DNA of 64,000 bases, from contig NC_081555.1 of assembly GCF_963082655.1 (NCBI RefSeq), positions 145,746,517 to 145,810,516 on the forward strand, written 5' to 3'. The translations under genes and the position numbers were made by a program. The notes under the pieces are model-generated. The model was not told the origin of the DNA. It did no database searches and was given only the letters and a program-made list of their open reading frames with translations. Shown here in pieces: positions 53,024 to 63,789 of the stretch. Source of the stretch: Stomoxys calcitrans (lineage: Eukaryota > Arthropoda > Insecta > Diptera > Muscidae). Position 1 is the first letter of the stretch. Each line of letters begins with the position of its first letter.

Positions 53024-53534
53024 TTGTCCATAACATTTGACTTGCTCTCAATAGGACTTAAATAAAACACAGCAATTATTTGTTAGAGTCAATAGCAAAT
53101 ATTCATTTCGTTACGATTAATGATTTTAATTATGATTTTTTTGTATGCAGCTTTGAAACCAATGTTGAAGAATTTCCGTCGTTTACCAATATGTCGTAGC
53201 GTATAAAGGTCTCTAGGACATTAATCGATAACATTAAGCGATTTCATAGTTTATCGATACTTACTTGGGATTTGTATTGATAAATTATGAAATCGATAAA
53301 TCATCACATCATATTGTGTCCAGCTGTCATTGTGTGGTGCTAGTTTTCGTTAATTTCTCTATAAAGCTTTACGGTATTTATTATTAATTTTTTATTTAGA
53401 AAATATTAATTATTTATTACATAGGATAGAAGATTAATTACTATTAATCTCTTTTCAACCAAACAACAACGCATAAACTTGGAAAAAATCTTATCTTTAA
53501 TAACTTGCAAAAACAACAACTATAATTGCCTTAA
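53024..53534 (+). other. maf-S upstream region and 5' UTR
   Basis: There is no other gene. The stretch includes a DRE (53252-53259) and several near-DRE ATCGATAA motifs (53224, 53290). The leader probably begins between about 53300 and 53400. Its exact start is not readable. Confidence 0.5.
53252..53259 (+). promoter_or_regulatory. DRE motif TATCGATA upstream of maf-S
   Basis: A perfect DREF-binding TATCGATA lies 276 bp before the maf-S ATG, with two ATCGATAA half-matches within 40 bp on either side. DREs mark housekeeping promoters in flies, which fits a ubiquitous small Maf. Confidence 0.6.
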
Positions 53535-54281
53535 ATGGATCCATTACAACAGTCAAGGAGTCGCAATATAAAATCAACAATGGTAACTGATGATCTTTAT
53601 GTAAATGCAATAGTTTTATCAAGAAATATATATGTTTTAAACATTACATTTTAACAAGATTTGTAAAAGTGCTCTGCAAATTCAAAGTTGTAAAGGCTGT
53701 ATTACCAAACCCAAGCCAGTAAGTGATTAGAAACGTATGTGTATTCGAAAAAATAATTGCAAGTCACTGGTATAGACATTTGTTTGTACATAGTTTTGTT
53801 TTTTCTCAACTCCCATTGAATGTATTGAATTGCAGAGCACACTTACCTACCTGCCTTGTTGTGGCCTTTTGTTAGTATGCAGCTGGCTGACTTACCTAAC
53901 TTTCTCTCATTGCAGGCACCCTTATCACCATGTCCCATTCCGGATATTAGTGATGATGAATTGGTTTCCATTTCTGTGCGAGATTTAAATCGCACTCTTA
54001 AAATGCGAGGTCTTAATCGCGAAGAAATTGTACGTATGAAACAACGACGTCGTACTCTTAAGAATCGTGGCTATGCTGCTAGTTGTCGCATTAAGCGCAT
54101 AGAGCAAAAAGATGTTTTGGAAACTGAAAAATCGCACGAATGGATTGAATTGGAGCAAATGCATGAGGAAAACGAACACTGTAGTCGAGAGATTGAAAAT
54201 TGGAAAAAGAAATATAATGCTCTGTTACAGTTTGCAGCTCACAATGATATACCCATACCGCCAGAATTAGAGGGCTGCTAA
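53535..54281 (+). CDS. maf-S: Small Maf bZIP transcription factor
   Basis: Small Maf proteins pair with CNC factors such as CncC at antioxidant response elements. Exon 1 is 53535-53582 (16 codons, donor ATG|GTAACT) and exon 2 is 53916-54281 after 'ttctctcattgcag'. The intron is 333 bp and phase 0. The predicted protein is 137 residues. Exon 2 carries the extended homology region ('[19 protein letters not shown]'), the basic region ('[18 protein letters not shown]' onward) and a leucine-zipper-like helix ending 'PIPPELEGC'. There is no transactivation domain, as expected of small Mafs. The exon-1 choice rests on phase and splice signals; an upstream in-frame Met at 53856 lies inside the intron and is less likely. 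Confidence 0.9.
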
Positions 54282-54760
54282 GATGGGGGGTAATGCATTT
54301 AGCCTTGGTATATTCCTTGGTTTTTTTGTAGTGATATGATGTAGAAGAGTGATTTCAGTACAATTTTATTCCTTTCACTAAATATTTTACTTTCTAAGAT
54401 TGTTTTTAGATTTAAGAGAAACTTGATATAGATATTTTTAAATTAAGCTTTATGTATAATACATTTGTATGTATACGAATATTATAAAACCAATTGAAAA
54501 TGATTATTGAATTGAAAAGAAGTTGCCAGGACCTGAACTTTAAGCTAATCTACTTTTACAAATTTCTCTGCATATTTTCAATTTAAATGACATTTCAAGT
54601 GAGATACGGAAAATGAGACAAGAACACCACAACCATATATCTTTCTATTATTTTGACCGTTCTCAAAAGCATAAACAAAGGTGGATATATCAGTCTACCT
54701 TTCCTCTATTCCACACCCTCTAGATGGCATAGATATCGCTCGAGGTTGGATGTGATTGTC
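54282..54760 (+). other. maf-S 3' UTR and following DNA
   Basis: AT-rich sequence with no separate gene. No clear single AATAAA is identified, so the 3' end is not placed. Confidence 0.4.
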
Positions 54761-54764
54761 GGAG

Positions 54765-54960
54765 CCGGAAGAATTCCGACCACCTCATATCCTAAAATAC
54801 TTGGTGTTGTTGTTGTAACTAAATTTTCATGTGGAGGTGACGATCCTCGTCAAGCTCCTGTAGTTGAGCAAGCTCGTTCCGGTTCAAAGGACCGATCGCC
54901 GCGGGAACAGAGTGGTTATTGGTTATTTAAAGGCGCCATACAAACACAATTTAATATTTA
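54765..54960 (+). repeat. Dispersed repeat D (SINE-like)
   Basis: The segment 'gttgttgttgtaac...gaggtgacgatcctcg...gagcaagctcgttccggttc...ggttatttaaaggcgcc' is repeated in inverse at about 59180-59320 and partly again near 59395-59450. The box-B-like GGTTCAAAGGACC suggests a tRNA-related origin. Confidence 0.6.
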
Positions 54961-54970
54961 CAACTGTGTT

Positions 54971-55276
54971 AGTGTGCCCATAGTGAGGCCCAGAGGTTTG
55001 CATATCCGCCTATGACGCTGAACGCCTGGGTTCGAATCCTGGCGAGACCATCAGAAAAATTCTCAGCGGTGGTTTTCCCCTCCTAATGCTGGCAACATTT
55101 GTAGGATACTATTCCATGTAAAACTTCTCTCCAAAGAGGTGTCGCACTGCGGACTCGGCTATAAAAAGGAGGTCCCTTATCATTGAGCTTAAACTTGAAT
55201 CGGTCTGTACTCATTGATATGTTCCTTAGTGGAAAGTTCATGGGAAAAATTTGTATTTGTTTGTAAGTGTGCCCAT
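54971..55276 (+). mobile_element. tRNA-derived SINE with 11-bp target duplication
   Basis: The body is 54982-55265 and is flanked by AGTGTGCCCAT at 54971-54981 and 55266-55276. The 5' head has tRNA-like promoter boxes ('gcatatccgcctatgacg', then 'gggttcgaatcctgg' as box B). An inverse copy lies at 58368-58650. Mobilisation by a resident LINE is inferred. Confidence 0.85.
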
Positions 55277-55339
55277 CACTAATTTAGAGTGTGAGTTTCA
55301 GCGCTACACGATAACCTCTAGATCATGCGGCTGTCTAAG

Positions 55340-55500
55340 GCGCCCCGCTACCCGAGTTGGTAGCGTGCTCGAATTTGCCAGTGCGGGGTCATGAGTTCGA
55401 TTCCGAACAGGCCTTGATCTGTCGCTACTCTGGTATCACAATGGACATAAAATTGTCTTAGTAAGTCTCTAAAAGGACTACCACTCTTACCTAACCTAGC
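55340..55500 (+). mobile_element. Second tRNA-derived SINE family
   Basis: Box A 'gagttggtagcgtgctcg' and box B 'ggtcatgagttcgattccg' are at tRNA spacing. The tail ends 'ctcttacctaacctagcc'. It is not a functional tRNA: no closed acceptor stem is seen. Confidence 0.7.
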
Positions 55501-55509
55501 CTTCAGACG

Positions 55510-55780
55510 AGTCTAGATGGGGTGCGTCCACAGGGATCAGAAATATCGAGTGAGTCTGGCTGGGCAGTTAGACAGGTGACGTGTATCGTGCGGTCCCTGG
55601 TTACAATCTGGACATACATCTTGCACGTCGACATCAGTCCTTGCTCTGTAGGAATTGAGCCGGCTCCATCTGCTAGAACGTAATTGAGCCAGAACTACTT
55701 TCGATTGCCAGGGGAGGTCAATTTCTTCAGGTGCAAAGGGTGGCGGTCGTTCTCCTAGGACGACATTCCGCATCTGCTAC
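55510..55780 (-). pseudogene. LINE ORF2 C-terminal fragment
   Basis: On the minus strand, 'LPWQSKVVLAQLRSSRWSRL' and 'VCPDCNQGPHDTRHLSNCPA' form the cysteine-histidine C-terminal motif common to Jockey/I-group LINE polyproteins. It is isolated and broken at both sides. The sequence up to about 56170 has further minus-strand fragments too decayed to name. Confidence 0.7.
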
Positions 55781-56347
55781 CATGTCAGCATGAATGTTGC
55801 CTAGACGTGCTTGATTGCCGCAAAATTCCTGGGGCTTGACACTCAACAGAATCAAGTAGACGAAAGATAGAACACAACAAACTGCTACAACAACAACAAC
55901 GAGTCTAGATAGCATTCACACGGTGGTAGAAGGGATGAACAGCTACCGAGTGAACGCAGCCCTTGTACATCGACAGCCAACAATTGCACCAGAAAGAGTA
56001 AGCCTCCCTCGGCTCAGTTGAGTTCCGGCAGATGCCAGAACTCCTACAGAGTTAGGATTGATGTCAGTGTGCTTGATGTACATATGTCCAGATTGTAGCC
56101 TGGGACCCGCCACCTGTTTAACTGCCCAGCCAATCCTACTAGTCCTAGGACCACATGCCTCTGGACTCACTCAACTTAGTTGCAGATTTTCTATAACTGT
56201 CCATTTTACACAACCCCCCGGTATATTTATACACGCAAGCTTAAATTGAAGGTTAAACAATCTGTTGCATCTCCTTAGGGCAGTGAAACTAAGGCATTAC
56301 AGAGTTGTATCCTTACAAAAGTCTTTTTTATGAAAAGGATTTTTTCC
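55781..56347. other. Decayed retroelement DNA upstream of IFT52
   Basis: It contains an (CAACAA)n run at about 55880-55900 and minus-strand frame remnants. There is no intact gene. Confidence 0.45.
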
Positions 56348-56360
56348 GTTGCCTAGCAAC
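56348..56360 (+). promoter_or_regulatory. RFX X-box GTTGCCTAGCAAC
   Basis: This perfect palindromic X-box lies 80 bp upstream of the IFT52 start codon. RFX-family factors bind this motif and control ciliary genes in flies, worms and vertebrates; osm-6/IFT52 is a classical target. Position and quality make it very likely functional. Confidence 0.88.
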
Positions 56361-56439
56361 AGCCACGTAGTTTATTGTAAAAACCATTCAGCATCATATT
56401 AAACAGCAAACGATTGTTCATTTCTATTCTACCATCAGG

Positions 56440-57996
56440 ATGACCTCTAAAAGTGTAATTTGCTTTGATATATCAAAAAATGAACGCTTTCAAATCACAG
56501 ATAATTACAAAATGTTGCATCGCAAATTGAAATCCCAATGGAACATAGAGCAGTAAGTGTCTACCACAGCTCATTGACCACTCACAGCAAACTACTGAAC
56601 TTTTTACAGAAACGACATGGAACTTAAGCCGGAAAAATTGGCTAAAGTCAAAATCTTTATTATAGCAGGACCCCAAGATCGTTTTACCGAAGAGGAGTTT
56701 GAGGTGTTGAAGGTCTACGTGGATAATGGTGGCAGTTTGTTGGTTTTGCTGGGAGAAGGAGGCGAAAATGAATTCAATACCAATGTGAATTTCTTTTTGG
56801 AACAATATGGCATATACATAAATAGTGGCAAGTAATCGTACGGCCGTTGCACAAACTCCTTAGCGAACTCAATTCTGTTGCAACATTTCAGACAATGTCA
56901 TAAGACCTCACTATTATAAAAATTTTCACCCCAAAGAATGCTCCATAGGAGGTGGAGTGGTTTGTGAGTCCATGTGGCGTTATTTATTAAAGCAACCTGT
57001 CGACAAGGTCGATTATGATTTCAGTGATGAGAAGTATAAACTACACTTTCAATATCCCTATGGAGCCACCCTGAATGTTTCTGACCCAGCCAATGTCTTA
57101 TTGACCACGGGGCCAGTGGTGTATCCCTTCAACAGGCCTTTGGCTGGCTATTACTGCAAAGAGGGAGGAAAGGGTAAAATTTTGGCCTTAGGTTCCGGCT
57201 ACATGTTTCACGATAAGTACCTAACCAGCTACAAAACCAATGATTCTATACTGGAATATATTCTCAAGTTGTTGGGAGCAAATGATATACAGTTCAATCA
57301 TTTGGACTTTAATGATGTGGAGGTAAGTAAAGTGATACCAAAATAACCTGAAAATATAAACTAATCAAAAATTTTCCAAAAACTTTTAGTTAAATGAGAA
57401 TAAAACCTTTACGGATATAGGATTTATAGCTGATTTGCCAAAGGCTTGCCTTATCGATTCTATAGGTTCCGAAATTCCGGCCGATTTTAAAAAAATGTTT
57501 GACATGACCTTGTGTTCGTTGAGCAATCGCCTACTGAAGGATGTCATAAACACCTATCAACAGCTGAATGTTAAATATGAACCTCTGAAAATAATAAAGC
57601 CACAGTTTGAGATACCCCTGCCGCCTCTTCAATTAGCTGTAACCTTTTAATAGCCCCCTTGACATTTGTAAAATCTTTTTGATTCCAATTTTTCCTTGCT
57701 TACAGACATTTCCCCCGATTTTCAGTGAACCCGCAGCACCGCCTTTGGAACTTTACGATTTGGATGAGATATTTAGTCCACCCCGCTCCCAATTGGCCAA
57801 TATGACGGGTCAATGCTTACAGGCTTTGCAATCAACCAAAAATCCTCGCAAACCACCAAATTTGAAAGAATTGGAAAATTACATAAAAGAATGTGCCCGC
57901 ATAACCGCCATCATAAACGAGCAGCATGATATGCATATAAGGGAAATTTTGAATATTGTGGCCCATCAAATTGTTAGCTATCGTCCATATGATTAG
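56440..57996 (+). CDS. IFT52: Intraflagellar transport protein 52 homolog
   Basis: A core subunit of IFT-B, needed to build cilia (in flies, on sensory neurons). The model has five exons: 56440-56552, 56610-56827, 56892-57322, 57390-57638 and 57706-57996, giving 433 residues, the normal IFT52 length. The N-terminal GIFT-type domain shows 'FIIAGPQDRFTEEEFEVLK' and 'NGGSLLVLLGEGGE'. 'HYYKNFHPKECSIGGGVV' and 'ILALGSGYMFHDKYL' follow. The C-terminal part has 'EPAAPPLELYDLDEIFSPP'. Introns are 57-109 bp. Intron 2 starts with GC (G|GCAAGT); a GT donor there breaks the frame. An X-box lies upstream and AATAAA at 58061. No lesion is seen. Confidence 0.93.
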
Positions 57997-58060
57997 TAAC
58001 AAAATGGAGAAGCAATATATTGTGTTGAGGCTTATAAGCGCAAATACACTTGATATTAGA

Positions 58061-58066
58061 AATAAA
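58061..58066 (+). terminator. IFT52 polyadenylation signal AATAAA
   Basis: AATAAA occurs 65 bp after the IFT52 stop, followed by an AT-rich and then GT-rich stretch. Confidence 0.7.
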
Positions 58067-58139
58067 AAAGTTTCTTTTACTGTAGATGAACGTGGAATAG
58101 TTTCATCATCGGTTGGGTTTTAGATATAGATAGATATAG

Positions 58140-58360
58140 TCGAAACTTTTGATGGTGTTATATGTGCCCAGCAATACTGAAGCTCTCCCGGCACAACATT
58201 ACTATGAGCACCATACAGGCTGGAACTCAGCTCCTATTTGTATGGGGTTCAACATCATTACGAGAAGCTTAGCTGAGGGCAACCGAACTAGTCCACAGGT
58301 TGTGGATAAAGGAACACTTCATATATGGAGTAGTTGCAATTGCAAATGCAAATTTTGCCC
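58140..58360 (+). repeat. Dispersed repeat E, copy 1
   Basis: 'tatgagcaccatacaggctgg', 'cattacgagaagcttagctg' and 'ccacaggttgtggata' are shared with 58890-59080 and partly with 59310-59395. No coding content. Confidence 0.65.
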
Positions 58361-58367
58361 ATGAACA

Positions 58368-58650
58368 TTCCACTAAAGAACAGCGGTAAACTTCTCACAT
58401 ATCAATGAGTGCAGTCCGATTCAAGTTTAAGCTCAAGGTTAAGGGACCTCCTTTTTATAGCCGAGCCGGAACGGCGTGCCGCAGTGCGACACCTCTTTGG
58501 AGAGAAGTTTTACATGACATAATACCTCACAAATGTTGCCAGCATTAGGAGGGGAAAACCACCGCTGAATGTTTTACTGATGGTCTCGCCAAAATTCGAA
58601 CCCAGGCGTTCAGCGTCATAGGCGGACATGCTAACCTTGCGTTGGTCAGC
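58368..58650 (-). mobile_element. tRNA-derived SINE, inverse copy
   Basis: This is the inverse of the 54982-55265 SINE ('ttcgaacccaggcgttcagcgtcataggcgga' with box B). No target duplication could be found. Confidence 0.8.
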
Positions 58651-59320
58651 GGAAAATCATTGATATCGAGTAGCCGGATGGCACCGGCTCTTGCTTAAGT
58701 ACTGAGTGCCTATGATACTCGATATGACAAGGCGAGTTATTGACGCATTTTAATAACCAATGGCCTATGGAGTTTGATGACGATCAATCCAATGGCAGCT
58801 GGTTGTACATACCGGATTGACCCGATGGAGTTATTCATCAACAAGGGCTGTAGCCTCAGTGTAAAGTGCACGGAAACATTTGACAAATGCTGGCGCGGGA
58901 TGACTATGAGCACCACACCCGGCATGGGATAATTATGAGCACCACACAGGCTAGAACTTTAAGATTCGATTTGAGCGGTTTTCATTGTTATCACGAGAAG
59001 CTTAGCTGCGAGCTACCGGGCGCGTCCACAGGTTGTGGATAGTGAAATGCTGTATACGGAGTAGCTGAAGTTGTAGTCGCGGACAATCAGCGGTATCGAG
59101 TAGAGAGTCTCAGTAAGAGGCTGGCCGGCACCGGCTCTTGCATTAAAACTGAGTGCCTAAGATGCTCGATATGTCAAGGCGAGATATTGGCGCTTTTAAA
59201 TAACCAATGGTTACCATGTTCCTGCGGCGATCGGTCTTTTGAACCGGAACGAGCTTGCTCACCTATAGGTGCTAGACAAGGATCGCCACCTACATATATA
59301 GACATGTGGCTACAACAACA
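58651..59320 (+). repeat. Tandemly arranged dispersed repeats E, F and D
   Basis: Repeat F ('gcaccggctcttgc...actgagtgccta...gctcgatatg...aaggcgag') occurs at 58655-58760 and 59085-59210. Repeat E copy 2 is 58890-59080, and repeat D (inverse) is 59180-59320. The order is a mosaic. A 187-codon frame across it has no support. Confidence 0.6.
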
Positions 59321-59519
59321 ACATGAGTACCACAGGGTTGGAACTCTCAGTTCCGATTTGTGTGTTGTTCATCGTTATTACAAAAATCTAAGCGGGTGTT
59401 GTTGTTATATCCACATCTTCATGTGGATGTGGCGATCCTCGGGAGTCGTACAGACCGATCTCCCTTCTCTCATCGGTAGCCAAGACGCATGGGGGACTAC
59501 TCCTCCCGTTGGACAATTT

Positions 59520-59800
59520 CCATTCGCCGAGCATGAGCATGCTTTTCGAAAGCTGCATAAGACTACAACTGCTTTACATGCCTTCATTATACACAAAAGT
59601 AGAAACAACTTAAAACTTGGTGTGCTGACAAGGAAACCTTGGACTAAGTACATACGAAGCAATTATCCGGCCAGTGGTAAGTTATGCTGGGAATATTATT
59701 CTGATTTGTCAGAATGTCGCTCTTCGAACTGCGACGGTCTGGTGAATTGAATTTAATGCTACACCTAGTGCTTATGGAAAGAAAAATTGCTGCGACCACT
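59520..59800 (+). pseudogene. LINE reverse-transcriptase C-terminal fragment
   Basis: In the + strand, broken frames read 'PVVSYAGNIIL' and 'CQNVALRTATVW', matching the 'SYA...CQNxALRTATG' region downstream of RT in Jockey/R1-group LINEs. Multiple stops and shifts are present. Confidence 0.6.
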
Positions 59801-60717
59801 GATGTTAGGCAAAGGGAGCTTTCTATTTGCTCATGTGGCGGCTACGGACACTGTGTTATCATTGAAGATATCTGTATCCGTTCACAATTAGCAGTCTAAT
59901 TTGCACACATATTTTCCAATCCCATTGTGTGTCACTTTTTTAACAGCCCAGCCCACTTAATCCCAAGGCAGCATCTTCCCACCTTAACAAATTCAAAGGA
60001 ACGGTGTTGGTCTCATCGTAGCTCTTCGATGAGGACGATTCCATCAAAACACTTAATAAACTTGATCCATTTTGGCGTTAGCTTTTGTATTTTCATGTAA
60101 CGGCTGTTTTTCATAAAACAGCTGTCCTTAACAAAACATCTGTTCAAAGTTGCAAATTTCTGCTGCCAAAAAATTCCCAGTAGAAATTTTCAGGTTCTCT
60201 ATTTTCCAACGGTCAAAATTTGCTATCTCCGACTTCCAGTAAACATTTGTTCTAATTTGCTCAAATTTTTGAGTTCCTATACACAGCTATTATTGGTTTT
60301 TATGTTCACTCATTTCCGTTATCTTCTCTCTTGGGATGACTCTTACAAAAGAAAACGCCATTTTTTGGGAGTGTGTTCTAAAATGGGTTAAAAAATGATG
60401 TTTGCACGTATGAATAAAAAAGAATTGCTCACGTTCTAAGCTGTCACGAACAGAGTCTGCAAAACTATTAAAATATATTTAATTACTAATTTCACTTAAC
60501 GGTAAATGTGCTCCATTTTTGACAACATTTACCAGAAGTCGATAATGCAGTTTTTTCTTAAACTCCTACAAACAATGTGGCAACACAGCGACCAAGAATG
60601 ACAACATATGTCAAAGAAACCAAAAAAAAAGAAGAAGCAACTGTCACATGTATCTCGAAACTTTTTTCCATTCATTTGTGTTCAAGAGTCCGCGCTGTAC
60701 AAATCGAAATTTCAAAT
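59801..60717 (+). other. Cytochrome c upstream region and 5' UTR
   Basis: There is no gene. A pyrimidine-rich 'cttttttccattcatttgtgttcaag' before 60687 could be a splice acceptor for a non-coding leader exon. No TATA or other clear core-promoter motif was identified. Confidence 0.4.
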
Positions 60718-61044
60718 ATGGGTGTTCCAGCTGGTGATGTTGAAAAGGGCAAGAAGCTATTCGTCCAACGTTGTGCCCAATGCCACACCGTTGAGGCCGG
60801 AGGCAAACATAAAGTAGGCCCCAATTTGCATGGTTTGTTTGGACGTAAAACTGGCCAAGCCCCTGGATTCGCCTACACAGATGCCAACAAATCCAAGGGC
60901 ATTACCTGGAATGAGGATACATTGTTCGAATACTTGGAGAATCCCAAGAAATACATTCCCGGCACAAAAATGATCTTTGCTGGCCTTAAGAAACCTGGAG
61001 AGCGTGGTGATCTCATTGCCTATCTGAAATCGGCCACAAAATAA
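60718..61044 (+). CDS. Cyt-c-p: Cytochrome c
   Basis: A soluble haem protein of the mitochondrial intermembrane space that carries electrons from complex III to complex IV. The 108-residue length is typical of insects. The haem-attachment motif 'CAQCH' is C19-H23, and the axial methionine is M85 in '[12 protein letters not shown]'. Other invariant parts are '[16 protein letters not shown]' and '[15 protein letters not shown]'. The ATG at 60718 gives the canonical N-terminus '[15 protein letters not shown]'; the longer frame from 60577 only reads through the leader. There is no coding intron. AATAAA lies at 61078. The symbol is by analogy with the Drosophila somatic paralog; the testis form cannot be excluded. 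Confidence 0.97.
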   Translation: MGVPAGDVEKGKKLFVQRCAQCHTVEAGGKHKVGPNLHGLFGRKTGQAPGFAYTDANKSKGITWNEDTLFEYLENPKKYIPGTKMIFAGLKKPGERGDLIAYLKSATK

Positions 61045-61077
61045 ATTCAAAAAATTACAAGTTATTATATACATACA

Positions 61078-61083
61078 AATAAA
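61078..61083 (+). terminator. Cytochrome c polyadenylation signal AATAAA
   Basis: AATAAA occurs 34 bp after the stop codon. Further AT-rich sequence follows. Confidence 0.7.
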
Positions 61084-62480
61084 TTAATTTATGTAAACTA
61101 AAAAACCTAAATCAAATTTTACTTTAACTAATGATAATGTAAATTAAATAGTAAAGATATATAATTTTAATTGATGTATATCGGACGCAGTGGTACAAGA
61201 GACGTGGACAAAATGTATTAATAAACATTTGTTGTATTACCTCACATTCATAAAATTTATATCATTTCTTTCCAGTAGGTTGTTTACGTAACACAAATGT
61301 GATTTGCCTTGTTGTATATTAGTACTTACTACCCTCCCCTATATAAGCATGGAGCTTACATTTGTGTATATACATATTTTTTTTTATCAACACCCTTCAA
61401 CTCATGAACATTCATATGTTTCCGTGTCGTGTATTTGAACTTCGAATTCGTTTAGAGGAGACACTGAGACAACGTCACGTGTAGACAAAATACGACGTTG
61501 CCATAGCAAAAACAAGTTAATAAAAAAGTAAACACTGCAAAATTAACGCGGGCTGTTCGAGCCCCTCTCTGAATTTCTAGGGGTCCCCAATTATGAAATC
61601 GCATAGACTGCATCTGATAAGCATGGCTTTGCTTGTCTCCATGTGCTTTGTGGACTAAGGTCAATATTAATCAATAAGGGGGAAATATACTCGTTCTGTT
61701 TCTATGTTATTTGGTTAGAAAGCTTTTTGAGTATACAACAGCTTCCATTATAAACGATGAATCAGGTTCGTTACCCTGAAAAAGAAACGTTAATTTCACA
61801 ACACACGCACACACCAACAACAACAACAACTATTCAAAGTCCGATGGAATAGCTTTTGTTGTTGCTGTTGTTACGTGTGTTGACTTGCATGTATTTGATT
61901 ATTAAAATTTTTGGACCATTCATTTATTCTTGAGACAGTTGAGACGATTAAACCAACCAGAAAACATCTGTTTATTATGATGGGCAGTATAATCTTTTAT
62001 CAGTCCATTAGTTTACTTTGAGATTTAGTTAACATTTACACATTTGCAAGGTAACTTAGGAGTTCAAAGTTAATCCCCTTTAGTGATAAGAAAAATTATG
62101 AATGGAATTTATTTGATATTCTTGGAATTTGTTGGTCGATAAAAACGGGATTTTTCTTGACGTTATAAATTGGTTATTGACTTTCACCTTCAATTCACAT
62201 TTGCAAATTAACACTTTGAAACAAAATTTAGCCTGGAAACTTGACTGCTTACATAATTGACATTGTGAATCATAAAAATTACAAAATAAAATTCTTTTTT
62301 TCAGTCGAGGCTTATAGAATTTAAAAAAATCTCACTGAGATTAACCGCAACCCAATGGATGGTGGATGAATTTTTAAGAACCACAACAAGAGCCGTAATT
62401 AAAGCAATTTTCTCTAGAAGCAAAATCTCAAAAGAGAAAGCGAAAATTTGTATAAGACTTTCTGTAAAGACAAGACAGGA
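61084..62480. other. Intergenic, no supported gene
   Basis: AT-rich sequence with (AC)n/(CAA)n short repeats at about 61799-61830 and GTTGTTGCTG repeats near 61855. No gene, RNA or transposon end could be supported. Confidence 0.4.
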
Positions 62481-63780
62481 AGGAGAAAAGGGCTTTATAA
62501 TTTTTTGATTTCGGAAGGGGGCGGGCCCTACCACGTTACCCAAAAACACCACCCAAAATCAAAAGCGGACCGATCGGGACAATATGGGTATCAAATGAAA
62601 GGTATTGGAAAATAGAATACGAATATGGTATTAAAATTTGGATCTAAGTACCCATCGGGCCGCCCCGACCCCGAAATTAACCCCAAACAGACATATTGGA
62701 CGTTCATATCAATATGGGCCTCGAATGAAAGGTATTAGGGTGTAGATTACGAATATGGCATACAAAATCAGTTCGAAGCATAGGGGGTCACCCTACCTCC
62801 CCGCAATAAATGGGCCTATGACCCATCATGACTATATGGGATTCGGTTTTTTTGTTTGTTCCGTAGAACCAAAACAGGGCTGAACAGATTTTCTTAAAAT
62901 GTAGATGGAGGCGGTCCCTCCCCTTACCCCAAAAACGCCACCCAAAACCAAAAGTGGACCAATGGGCACAATATGGTTATCAAATCAAAGGTATTGGAGA
63001 CTAGAAAACGAATATCGTATTAAAACTTTGGTCCAAGTGCCCAGCGGGCCGTCCCAACCCTAAAATTTTAAACAGATATATTCGGCGTACCTATCAATAT
63101 GGGACTCAAATGAGATGTATTTGGCATTAGATAACAAATATGGCATAAAAAATTAGATCCAAGTAATAGTAGGTCGCCCCACCCCCAAATACCCCTAAAT
63201 GGGCATATAAGCCGACCATGGCTATATGAGAATCAAATGAAAGGTATTTGGGAGTAAATTACAATATGACATTAAAATTTGCGTTAAAGTGTAGGAGGCG
63301 TTTTTTCTCATTGGGAGTAAATTGCGAATATGACATTGAAATTTGCGTTCAAGTCCAGGTGGCGCTTTTCCTCCTAAAAATACGTCTAATAGGTTAATTG
63401 ACCCATTATGACAATATGGGACTCAAATGAGAGTAGAAAACGAATTTGATATCGAATTTTGGAGCTAAGTGTTTGGGGGGATATGAAGTTCAGTTTAGGG
63501 TGTGCTTTAGGGCGTCACCCCCTCAACTGAACTTCATATCCGACTATGGCAAATTGGGGCTTAAATCAACGGTATTTGGGGGTAAACAACGGATTTAATA
63601 TCTTTTTTCAGGGCAAAGTACCGGTGGCCGCCCCAGCTCCAAAACACCCTCCAATCGGTTCATATTTACCGACATGGCAATATGGGGCTCAAATTAAAGG
63701 GATTTGGGAGTTTGAGTCGAAATGTCCGAGCTGCCATCGCTCCCATAAAAAGCACTTCTCATTACCCAAATGAGATTGGT
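62481..63780 (+). repeat. Degenerate ~130-bp dispersed tandem repeat
   Basis: 'caatatgggtatcaaatgaaaggtatt'-like segments recur near 62580, 62711, 62960, 63097, 63221, 63412 and 63677, spaced by about 125-137 bp or multiples, with G/C-rich 'gccgccccgacccc' blocks between. The segment near 62848-62930 has 'tttgttccgtagaacc'. No coding content. Confidence 0.65.
63479..63541. repeat. Perfect 17-bp inverted repeat, 29-nt loop
   Basis: GGATATGAAGTTCAGTT at 63479-63495 is the exact reverse complement of 63525-63541. It lies inside the ~130-bp repeat region, where neighbouring units are far more diverged, so a recent local inversion-duplication is likely. Confidence 0.85.
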
Positions 63781-63789
63781 GATGCGATT

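Noticed and set aside
53856..53915. Alternative N-terminus for maf-S from an upstream Met
   Set aside because: This stretch ends with a strong splice acceptor and is intronic in the model; the 16-codon exon at 53535 joins in phase.
55345..55420. Possible tRNA gene
   Set aside because: Promoter boxes A and B are present, but the acceptor stem does not close and a SINE tail follows.
59187..59750. 187-codon + strand frame
   Set aside because: It crosses repeats D and E and a LINE fragment; no domain, promoter or consistent composition.
60577..60717. Longer N-terminus for cytochrome c
   Set aside because: The canonical [11 protein letters not shown] start is at 60718; the extension is low-complexity leader sequence.
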